Shown: positions 36,196-43,726 of the stretch, piece after piece
Layout of the letters: each line of letters begins with the position of its first letter
Position numbering within the stretch: the stretch's first letter is position 1
Assembly: GCA_030431255.1 (NCBI GenBank)
Contig: JAUIJL010000014.1
Coordinates: forward strand, 124,001-188,000
From: Thermoanaerobaculia bacterium
Lineage (GTDB): Bacteria; Acidobacteriota; Thermoanaerobaculia; Multivoradales; J023
Reading direction: 5' to 3'
DNA: 64,000 bases
Position numbers and translations under genes: made by a program
The notes under the pieces: generated by a model
Told to the model about the DNA's origin: nothing
Database searches by the model: none
Seen by the model: only the letters and a program-made list of their open reading frames with translations

Positions 36196-36230
36196 GCGTA
36201 ATTAGATTACGCAATGTGTAATTTAATTAC
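36196..36230. promoter_or_regulatory. Paired palindromic operator upstream of the ribbon-helix-helix gene
   Basis: GCGTAATTAGATTACGC (36196-36212, 7-bp arms) and GTAATTTAATTAC (36218-36230, 5-bp arms) share GTAAT-N3-ATTAC. Their centres are 20 bp apart, about two helical turns, so two dimers would bind on the same face. The stretch is markedly AT-rich against its surroundings, and an ordinary promoter could overlap it. Confidence 0.6.
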
Positions 36231-36597
36231 GTGACTCCGGGAACTTTGTTCGAACTGGGTTTCGAATTTGCGATTGGCAGGCCATTGGGCAGGCAATCGG
36301 GTAGATGGTGGAGGCCGAAAATCCGAAGGAGTGCTATGATTCGGAAAATTTCTATTCAGTCATCTCTGAACGAAGCGCGAGCCCGACGTGTATTTGAACC
36401 GGGCCTATTTGAACCGGACCGACCTCGAAGAGGCGGCTTTGGGCTGTGCTTTGGTTGGGTGCCTTTAGGGTCGCCGGCGAAGATGTCGTGCGATCGTGAC
36501 GAGAAGGCCTTTCAAGCGGGTGTCGAGTATGGATTCGCCTCGGAATGAAGATTTGGAATGAAGATGCAGTAGTTATGGACGACCATAGGAGAAGTGG
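36231..36597. other. 367-bp gap upstream of the heme lipoprotein gene
   Basis: This gap contains a 15-bp tandem duplication (36391-36420) and a good ribosome-binding site (AGGAG) before the ATG at 36598. No small gene is supported; the frames present lack coding character. Confidence 0.45.
36391..36420. repeat. 15-bp direct tandem repeat in a promoter region
   Basis: TATTTGAACCGGGCC and TATTTGAACCGGACC are head to tail with one mismatch, about 180 bp upstream of the lipoprotein start. They could be iterated regulator sites or a slippage duplication. Confidence 0.5.
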
Positions 36598-38091
36598 ATG
36601 ATGAAAGTTTCGATGTTTCGATCAGGTATGTTGTCGATCGTTTGCCTTGGGCTCCTTGGGCTGCTCACCGCTTGTGATCAAAGCGGGTCTGCTCCAAAGG
36701 CTGACGCGCCGGATTCAGCGGAAGACGCTTCCGCCCGCACGGCGGATCCCGGGGCCCGGGAAGGCGGCTTGCCCTGCGCCCCCGGCAGCAAATGTTTGAA
36801 AGTGAACAGCAATGGTGCTCCGAATCCTTCCGGCACCAGCATCGCCCAATGCTCGGAGGGAGCCAGCTTTCCCGACTACATCGTGCCCGCGAGCTATTTC
36901 CCGGAGAATTACCAGGGACCGTGGTTTGCCGGTTCCATGGACTTCCCCCAACAAGAGCCGGATTTGGGACCGCTGCCCTGGGAAGAGATCGACTTTTGGG
37001 AAGGGCAGGAGCAAGCGAACGCTTATATCTATGCGTTGCGGGAGTATTCGTTTGAGGGCAACATCGAGGTGGATTTCCGGGTCCAGGAGAATTCGATCCG
37101 TCCCTGGTACACCATTCCCTACATGAATTACGGCCCGGGACGCCGGGAGCTGGTCCACGGCTTGACCAAGGAGCGGTCGGTCACCGGTCCTGAGCTGGGG
37201 CTCAAGCCCGGGGTGACGATCCAAAATTACGCCATCGGCTTTTATAACGCGGGCGGCGGTTATACCACCGGTCAAGTTTGGCAAGCGGTTACCCAACCGG
37301 ACCTCTCGAAGGCCATGATGCAGAACGGCACCATGGTGTTCAAAATCCTCTTCACCACCGCCACGGCGGACGATTTTGAGAATCCCGACGACTATCCGCT
37401 CGCCGGCGCGCCGGAGTGGCAAATCGCCACCGGTAGCGGCGAGCTGACCACCGTGCGTCTGATGCAGATGGATGTGGCGGTTCGGGATGCCCGCGCCGAG
37501 GTCAACGGTTGGGTTTTCGGCACCTTTGCCTACGATGGTGACGCCGAGGATCCGATCGCCTGGAATCGCTTGAGGCCGGTGGGCATTCAATGGGGCAATG
37601 CTCCGGGATATACCCCCACCGACCAGCAGGAAGGCAAGCCGCTGCCGGAAAACATCGTCAGTGACGAGATTCCGTCCTACGCCGCCGCCCACCTGGGTTG
37701 GGCGGGTCGGGTCAACGGACCGGTGGACAATCCGGTGTCGGCGTGCATGAGCTGTCACGCCACGGCGCAATATCCCGTGGACGCGGCTCTGGCGCCGTTC
37801 TCCAGCAAATGCGATACGGATGAGAAGAAGCTGCAGTGGTTCGAGAACAATCCCGCGGAGCACGCGTTCGGTTTCATCGACAGCGACACGTGCTTGCGCG
37901 GTGAAACGCCGGATCCGCCTCCGGTCTCCCTGGACCTTTCTCTGCAGATGCAGGTCTCCGTGCAAAGCATCTTGCAATACAACGACGTCAATCCATGTGT
38001 CGACGCACCGGAGGCAGGGCGTGCCGCCGCAAGGTCCGCCATACGTTCCACCGATGCCCCGCGTACTCTCCGCGGTGGAGACGCCGACTGA
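36598..38091 (+). CDS. Lipoprotein with a single c-type heme motif
   Basis: The 497-residue protein has a lipobox GLLTAC with Cys26 and then a polar Ala/Asp-rich linker. A large domain of about 300 residues without a recognised family follows (PDYIVPASYFPENYQGPWFAG...). One heme-binding CMSCH lies at 383-387, near the C-terminus, and further cysteines (CDTDEKK, CLRGE) lie downstream. It is probably an outer-facing membrane-anchored monoheme cytochrome or an enzyme with an electron-entry heme. AGGAG precedes the start and a strong terminator follows, so it is a single-gene unit. The redox partner is unknown. Confidence 0.65.
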   Translation: MMKVSMFRSGMLSIVCLGLLGLLTACDQSGSAPKADAPDSAEDASARTADPGAREGGLPCAPGSKCLKVNSNGAPNPSGTSIAQCSEGASFPDYIVPASYFPENYQGPWFAGSMDFPQQEPDLGPLPWEEIDFWEGQEQANAYIYALREYSFEGNIEVDFRVQENSIRPWYTIPYMNYGPGRRELVHGLTKERSVTGPELGLKPGVTIQNYAIGFYNAGGGYTTGQVWQAVTQPDLSKAMMQNGTMVFKILFTTATADDFENPDDYPLAGAPEWQIATGSGELTTVRLMQMDVAVRDARAEVNGWVFGTFAYDGDAEDPIAWNRLRPVGIQWGNAPGYTPTDQQEGKPLPENIVSDEIPSYAAAHLGWAGRVNGPVDNPVSACMSCHATAQYPVDAALAPFSSKCDTDEKKLQWFENNPAEHAFGFIDSDTCLRGETPDPPPVSLDLSLQMQVSVQSILQYNDVNPCVDAPEAGRAAARSAIRSTDAPRTLRGGDAD

Positions 38092-38120
38092 TCTCGACGA
38101 TCCGTTTCAGCATCGCTCGA

Positions 38121-38153
38121 AAGGCCCGCGACCTCGGTCGCGGGCCTTTTTTT
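38121..38153 (+). terminator. Rho-independent terminator after the heme lipoprotein gene
   Basis: AAGGCCCGCGAC and GTCGCGGGCCTT form a perfect 12-bp stem around CTCG, directly followed by a T run. It lies 30 bp after the stop codon. Confidence 0.9.
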
Positions 38154-38275
38154 AAAGGGTCAAAAGCTCCGAGTAACTTTCAATCGAAAAAAGTTGATCC
38201 GGTTCCAGTCGTCATTCCGCGTCTGGTGGTGGCATCGAACCCCAGACATCTCGATTTCAATAGAAGGAGCTAGGA

Positions 38276-40675
38276 ATGACAGCAGACAGCACGGCCTCCT
38301 CTTCCACGGTACCTTCCTCCGCCGTATTTTCCTCCGCCGGGATTCGCCCGTTGATTTGGCTATGGGCACTGATCTTAGGCTTCGGGCTCGGCAGCGGAAT
38401 GGAGGTTTCGGCCCAAGAAGTCTCCCCGGAGGCCTTAAAGCAAGTTTCGTTGTTGATGCAGGAAAAGCAAAGCCGAACCGCGGCCCAAAAGAAGATCGAT
38501 TCGGGCCTGTTGTTGGAGCTTCGGGCACGACGGGGCGACTCGTTGCTTCGGCAGCTGCCCCAGCTGAGGGTGCCCCGGCGCGCCGACGCCGAAGGCAATG
38601 TGTTGGTCGACATCAACGCCGTGGTCGACGACAACCTGTTGCTGTACATCGAAAGCCTCGGCGGCAAGGTGCACAGCTCCTTCGCCCGATGGCAAGCGAT
38701 CCGCGCGACCCTGCCTTTCGATCAATTGGAAACCTTGGCCGGGGAGTCCGCGATCCGCGGTATTCGCGCGGCGGACCTCTACATGACCCAGATGATGAAT
38801 ACCACCGAGGGTGATGTAGCCCACGGCGCGGACACCGCACGCACCAATTTCGGGGTCGACGGCACGGGTGTCAGTGTCGGGGTGATTTCCGACAGTGTCG
38901 ACGCCTTGGCCGACGTCCAAGCGTCCGGTGACCTGCCCGGCACGGTGACGGTGCTGGAGGACCAAAGCGGCAACCCCGGCACCAGTGAAGGCACGGCTTT
39001 GATGGAAATCGTGCACGACATGGCCCCCGGCGCCGACCTCTTCTTCGCCACCGCCGCCGGCGGTCAGGCCCAATTTGCCGCCAATATTCTCGCGCTAGAA
39101 GAAGAGGGTTGCAAAGTCATCGTCGACGACGTGCTCTATTTCGCGGAGCCGGTTTTCCAAGACGGCATCGTCGCTCAGGCGGTCGACGAGGTGGCGGCGA
39201 AGGGAGTGGCTTTCTTCTCCGCGGCCGGCAACTCCGGCAACTTAGCGGCCGGCACCGCCGGCGTTTGGGAAGGTCTCTATTCGGCGACTACCCTGCCCGC
39301 GCCCCTCGCTGCCGCCGGCATGTCGGCCCACGACTTTGGGGCCGGCGCCAATTCCAACGAGATCACTTTCGATCCGCCGGTGTTGATCACCTTGCAATGG
39401 TCGGATCCCTTCGGCGGCTCGGACAACGACTACGATCTCTTCCTGCTCAACGACACCTTGACCACCGTGATTGCGGCGTCCAACAACTCCCAAAACGGGA
39501 CCCAAGATCCCATCGAGTTCATCTTGTCGAACGGTGACGACGATTTGGGCAATCACCTCGTGGTGGTCAAGGTGAACGGCGACGATCGATTCCTACACCT
39601 CAATACCCACCGCGGCCGGCTGGACGTCGGCACCGACGGGCAGATTTTCGGCCATCCCGCGGCCGTCAGCGCCATCGCAGTGGCTGCCGTGGACGTGGCT
39701 ACGGCCGGTGGCGGCGTGTTTACCGGCGGCGCCGGCAACCCGCCCGAGACCTTCAACTCCGATGGCCCCCGAAGGATCTTCTTCGACGTGGACGGCAATC
39801 CGGTCGGCGCCCTATCGAGTTTCGGTGGTCAATCCTCAGAGGTGCGCCAGAAGCCCGATGTCGCCGCCGCTGACGGCGTTTCCACGGCCACTCCAGGATT
39901 CGAGACCTTCTTCGGCAGCTCGGCGTCGGCTCCCCATCTGGCGGCCATTGCGGCTCTGTTGGAGGAGATCATCTCGTCCCTCGACAGCAACGGCGTCAAA
40001 GATCGATTTACCAAGGATGCTTTGGATATCGGCATCACCGGCACCGACAACGTCTCAGGATCCGGTATCCCCAACGCCGATCAAATATTGGACGGTAAAA
40101 AAGGTTTTCAAGACGACGAATTTTCCGTCAAACCCAAGGTCGGCAAGAACGACGGCACCGACTGCTCGGACCAGCATCTGAGCGGATTCGACGGTGAGTC
40201 CTTCGACGGCGAAAACAACACCGCCGGCTCCGTCAACGGAAACGACGCTACGGTTCAGGGGGCCCAGGGCAATCCGGACCTCGATCCCGGCGGCTCTTTC
40301 AATGTCGATCTCAACGTGGTCGGGCAGGATCTTTTTCCCGAGGGTTTCACGGATCCCGAAACGGGGACTCCGTTGGACGCCGCCTGCGTAGAAGTCGGTA
40401 TCGACAAGAGTCTCGATTCCGATTGTCCGGTGAATGTGACCTCGGCGACGCTGCAATTCCTCGATTCCACGGGCACGTTGGTCGGCAGCCCGTTCGATGT
40501 GACCTCGATCTTCAACACCGATCCTTGGGACGGGCGGTTCAATATCTCCGTTCCCAACATGGCTGGGCAGGGGATCAACCAAGTGCAGCTTCAGATCCAA
40601 ATGCAGGAGTCGGACGCCGTGCCCATCTTCTCCGACGGTTTTGAAAGCGGAAATACCTCCGCGTGGACGAATTAG
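38276..40675 (+). CDS. Secreted subtilase-like peptidase (S8) with Glu at the His position; DGFExG tail
   Basis: The 799-residue protein has an export segment (PLIWLWALILGFGLGSGMEVSAQ) and a propeptide-like region to about residue 180. The catalytic domain shows Asp206 (VISDSVD), oxyanion Asn319 (AAGNSG) and Ser549 (FGSSASAPH). Where classical subtilases have HGTxVA the sequence is EGTALMEIVHD, with Glu238 in the His position, a change also seen in sedolisins. A beta-rich insert with DNDYDLFLL (residues 370-440) interrupts the domain. The C-terminal 200 residues include Cys pairs and end in IFSDGFESGNTSAWT. It is likely exported and may be an active Ser-Glu-Asp-type peptidase or a subtilase relative with altered chemistry. 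GAAGGAG precedes the ATG. Confidence 0.8.
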   Translation: MTADSTASSSTVPSSAVFSSAGIRPLIWLWALILGFGLGSGMEVSAQEVSPEALKQVSLLMQEKQSRTAAQKKIDSGLLLELRARRGDSLLRQLPQLRVPRRADAEGNVLVDINAVVDDNLLLYIESLGGKVHSSFARWQAIRATLPFDQLETLAGESAIRGIRAADLYMTQMMNTTEGDVAHGADTARTNFGVDGTGVSVGVISDSVDALADVQASGDLPGTVTVLEDQSGNPGTSEGTALMEIVHDMAPGADLFFATAAGGQAQFAANILALEEEGCKVIVDDVLYFAEPVFQDGIVAQAVDEVAAKGVAFFSAAGNSGNLAAGTAGVWEGLYSATTLPAPLAAAGMSAHDFGAGANSNEITFDPPVLITLQWSDPFGGSDNDYDLFLLNDTLTTVIAASNNSQNGTQDPIEFILSNGDDDLGNHLVVVKVNGDDRFLHLNTHRGRLDVGTDGQIFGHPAAVSAIAVAAVDVATAGGGVFTGGAGNPPETFNSDGPRRIFFDVDGNPVGALSSFGGQSSEVRQKPDVAAADGVSTATPGFETFFGSSASAPHLAAIAALLEEIISSLDSNGVKDRFTKDALDIGITGTDNVSGSGIPNADQILDGKKGFQDDEFSVKPKVGKNDGTDCSDQHLSGFDGESFDGENNTAGSVNGNDATVQGAQGNPDLDPGGSFNVDLNVVGQDLFPEGFTDPETGTPLDAACVEVGIDKSLDSDCPVNVTSATLQFLDSTGTLVGSPFDVTSIFNTDPWDGRFNISVPNMAGQGINQVQLQIQMQESDAVPIFSDGFESGNTSAWTN
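40620..40675 (+). other. DGFExG C-terminal tail of the subtilase
   Basis: The last 16 residues are IFSDGFESGNTSAWTN, matching the M14 peptidase tail in pattern (aromatic or Ile/Phe, x, DGFExG, then W near the end). Confidence 0.6.
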
Positions 40676-40809
40676 CACGCCACAATGATCCGTCTGTCCC
40701 GCGCCCTGGAGTGATTTCCGGGCGGAGACCGACCATCGCCCAGCTCAGCACGTCTCGTAGACCGTGTCCTCAGGAGCCGTTCATAGGAACACGCTAGTCA
40801 GCTCCTGAA

Positions 40810-40844
40810 GCCTGAGCCCCATGCAGGGGCTCAGGCCCTTTTTT
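40810..40844 (+). terminator. Rho-independent terminator after the subtilase gene
   Basis: GCCTGAGCCCC and GGGGCTCAGGC form a perfect 11-bp stem around ATGCA, followed by CCTTTTTTC. It is about 135 bp after the stop codon and may also serve the convergent gene ending at 40959. Confidence 0.85.
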
Positions 40845-40958
40845 CATGAGGTTCTGCTCGACCGATCGGCGAAATGGTCACGGTTGGCACGGCGGCCCAG
40901 AGCAGGCGAAGGCGAGCTTTTCATTCCGGTGATGGCCTTTCGTCTTGACCTCTCGATT

Positions 40959-42245
40959 TTAAGGCAAAGGAATCACCGGCCAATGACCGAAGGACAGCTC
41001 GCGGGTGGCGACTTGGTAGACCACGACCTTGGCCTCATGGAGGCGCTCGCTCTGGCGAGCGAGGTCACGGCGGACTTGATCGGAGGAGCCGTCGGGGCGA
41101 GCGATGCGGTCGACGTCTAGCAATAGGTGGTAGGCGAGCTGCTCGGCGAGGCCGGCGGCTCGCCCCCAGTGTAGGGCCGGGTCGGAGTAGACTGTGGAGA
41201 AGCTGTCCCCCAACAGCAGCACGGGGGCGCCGCGTTTGGCGGTCCACAACCGACCGTCCCAGGTGGTGACTTCGTGCACGCGCACTTTTTCCTCGGCGTA
41301 GAGCGGGCGATCCGCCGGCAGTTTGAGGGCTTGCCACAGGTCGCCGCGTCCGCGGCGCTCAAAGGGCGCGCGCGTCCAGTCGCGATCGGCGGGCGGTAGG
41401 CTGACGAGCCCGTGGATTCGGGCGGCTAGGGCCTCGGCCACGGTGTCGATGGCCGTGGGGCTCCAATGGGAGTCGGTGCTCAGGTAGGCCTCGGAGTCTG
41501 AGGCGCCGGCAATCCGGCTCAGGAGCTCGCTGGGATCGAAAACGTGGATTCCGGCTCGGCGCAGGTCGTCGAGCAGCGGGCCCAAGGACGGGTTGCGCAG
41601 GGGTCCCGACGAGCCGGACCCGAGGGCTGCGGGATGGATCGCCCCGTGGGTAGGCACGGGCATGAAGATCAGCTCGATGTTTCTCGCCTGGAGCCGGCGG
41701 TGGAGGTCGAGCAGGGCGGGGCGCGGATCCGGCTCGAGCGGCGCTCGGCCGCTGGGCTGGGAGCGACGTCGACGCTCGAGCACCTTGGGGTCGAGGAAGG
41801 GTGGTCCGACGAGGTGGTCGAAACCTTTGCGTAGGATCAATGGGCTTTCACGGGAGGGATCAGTCCCCCGTCGCGGGCCGGCGTAGACCGTCTCATTGCC
41901 GATTCCGCCGAAGCGAAGAAGGATCCATTGCACGGTAGGCAGGGCGGTCTGCAAAACGGGCGAGCTGTCTTCCAAGCCGGTCTCGATCCACTCGATGCCC
42001 CGCTGCAAGGTGTGATTCCAAGCCAGCGCTTGTTGCAGACCCACGTCCGGCGTGCTCGATTCGGTGGAGGAGGCGAGCTCCGCTCGGAGGTCGTCGAGGC
42101 TCGGGTGAGTCGTCGCGAGCTGTCGCCAAGCAGGCACCGCGAGCACGGCCGCAAGACTTGAAATGACGAGCATCCGGGCCACCCAGGGATGCACCTGCAC
42201 CGGTTGCATGCGGGTGTCGTCGGTGCTGCTACGGCGGTCGTTCAT
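40959..42245 (-). CDS. AlgJ/AlgX-like SGNH acetyl-transfer protein
   Basis: The 428-residue protein has one N-terminal membrane helix (VARMLVISSLAAVLAVPAW) and a periplasmic domain. It carries the SGNH-like catalytic motifs of AlgJ/AlgX: LLGDSFS with the nucleophilic Ser, and TDSHWSP with Asp and His. Such proteins pass acetyl groups, handed over by an MBOAT partner, to an exported polysaccharide. The MBOAT gene lies 21 bp upstream on the same strand, which supports the call. No alginate biosynthesis genes are present, so the acetylated polymer is unknown. Confidence 0.78.
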   Translation of the reverse strand: MNDRRSSTDDTRMQPVQVHPWVARMLVISSLAAVLAVPAWRQLATTHPSLDDLRAELASSTESSTPDVGLQQALAWNHTLQRGIEWIETGLEDSSPVLQTALPTVQWILLRFGGIGNETVYAGPRRGTDPSRESPLILRKGFDHLVGPPFLDPKVLERRRRSQPSGRAPLEPDPRPALLDLHRRLQARNIELIFMPVPTHGAIHPAALGSGSSGPLRNPSLGPLLDDLRRAGIHVFDPSELLSRIAGASDSEAYLSTDSHWSPTAIDTVAEALAARIHGLVSLPPADRDWTRAPFERRGRGDLWQALKLPADRPLYAEEKVRVHEVTTWDGRLWTAKRGAPVLLLGDSFSTVYSDPALHWGRAAGLAEQLAYHLLLDVDRIARPDGSSDQVRRDLARQSERLHEAKVVVYQVATRELSFGHWPVIPLP

Positions 42246-42266
42246 GGCTGGGCTCGGGTCTCAGGC

Positions 42267-43694
42267 TCAGAAAATAAAGTAAATAAAAGGGTTATAACCT
42301 TGAGTTTCCATCATCACCACCGACGTCGCGAAAAGCATTAGGGTGAGCACGGCCTTCGCCGGGGTCAACCGCTCGGTGAAGTCCCAAGTCTGGGGCGCAC
42401 ACCAAGTGATCACCGCGGCTAGGCTGAGGCACGTCAGGTAATAGGGGGCGAGCATCATGCCGGCGACGAGCGCGGTCTCCGGGTTATTTCCCCATCCGAC
42501 CATGTCTGCGAGATACGCCACGGCCCGTCCGAGATCGGGAGCACGGAAGAAGACCCAGCTGATCAGCACCACCAGGAATGTGGCGGCAATGCGGACGGGG
42601 CGAGGTCCGGGCAGAGTCGGTCGGCCCGTGTGATCGCGGTGCAGACGTTCCACCGCCAGCAGCGAGCCGTGAATGGCACCCCAGACGACAAAGGTCCAAG
42701 CGGCGCCGTGCCACAGACCGCCGAGCAGCATCACCAACATCAGGTTGACGTAGGTGCGTGCTCGGCCCCGGCGATTGCCGCCCAAGGGAATGTAGAGGTA
42801 GTCCCGCAGCCAGCGGGAAAGGGACATATGCCAGCGTCGCCAGAATTCGGTGATGGACGCGGATCGATACGGCGAATCGAAGTTTTTGGGAAAGCGGAAA
42901 CCGAGGATCAGGCCCAGGCCGATGGCCATGTCGCTATAGCCGCTGAAGTCGAAGTAGATCTGGAAGGCATAGGCGAAGACCCCCAACCAAGCTTCGAGCA
43001 CACCGAGGGCGTGGGATTCAAAGGCCAGGTCGGCGACTTTTCCGCAGGGGTTGGCGAGCAAAACTTTCTTGGCCAAGCCGAGGCTGAAGAACGCCACGCC
43101 CCGGGCGCTTTTGGCCAGGGTGTGGCGACGCTCCTGGAGCTGATCGGCGACCTCCTGGAAGCGGATGATCGGACCCGCCACCAGTTGGGGGAACATGGCC
43201 ACATAGGCCGCGAAATCGATCGGATTTCGGAGCGCACGACATCGCCCTCGATAAACGTCGATCGTGTAGCTCATGGATTGGAAGGTGTAGAAGCTGATGC
43301 CCAAGGGCAGGGTAATGCGCAGGACGCTTTCAGCACGGAGACCTTCCAGGCCCAAGGTGGCGAACGTGGCGTTCCAGGTGTCGATGCCGAAGTTGAAGTA
43401 TTTAAAAAAGGCCAACAAACCCAGGTTCACCAGCACCGACACCGTGACCGCCGCCTTGCGTCGCCCCGGATCGTGCTCGGCTCGGTCGATCACCAAGCCG
43501 CAGAGATAGTCGACCGAGGTCGAAAAGAGCATCAGGATTACAAAGGCTGGGTTGGCCCAGCCGTAAAAGAAATAGCTCGCGATCAACAACCCTAGGTGCT
43601 GGGTCGGTTTCGGCAGCCACCGTCGGCTCGCGGCGTAGAGCGCCAGGGCCGCGGGCAGGAAATAGAAGATGAAGAGGTGGGAGCTGAAGACCAT
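42267..43694 (-). CDS. MBOAT-family O-acyltransferase, AlgI-like
   Basis: The 475-residue protein has about ten membrane helices and the MBOAT signature WRRWHMSLSRWLRDYLYIPL, followed by MLLGGLWHGAAWTFV with the invariant His. AlgI-like members move acetyl groups across the inner membrane for polysaccharide O-acetylation. It lies between the LamG lipoprotein gene (32 bp upstream) and the AlgJ-like gene (21 bp downstream), forming a three-gene operon. Confidence 0.9.
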   Translation of the reverse strand: MVFSSHLFIFYFLPAALALYAASRRWLPKPTQHLGLLIASYFFYGWANPAFVILMLFSTSVDYLCGLVIDRAEHDPGRRKAAVTVSVLVNLGLLAFFKYFNFGIDTWNATFATLGLEGLRAESVLRITLPLGISFYTFQSMSYTIDVYRGRCRALRNPIDFAAYVAMFPQLVAGPIIRFQEVADQLQERRHTLAKSARGVAFFSLGLAKKVLLANPCGKVADLAFESHALGVLEAWLGVFAYAFQIYFDFSGYSDMAIGLGLILGFRFPKNFDSPYRSASITEFWRRWHMSLSRWLRDYLYIPLGGNRRGRARTYVNLMLVMLLGGLWHGAAWTFVVWGAIHGSLLAVERLHRDHTGRPTLPGPRPVRIAATFLVVLISWVFFRAPDLGRAVAYLADMVGWGNNPETALVAGMMLAPYYLTCLSLAAVITWCAPQTWDFTERLTPAKAVLTLMLFATSVVMMETQGYNPFIYFIF

Positions 43695-43726
43695 GATGTT
43701 GGGAGGCGACGGCTCGGTCTCGCAGA

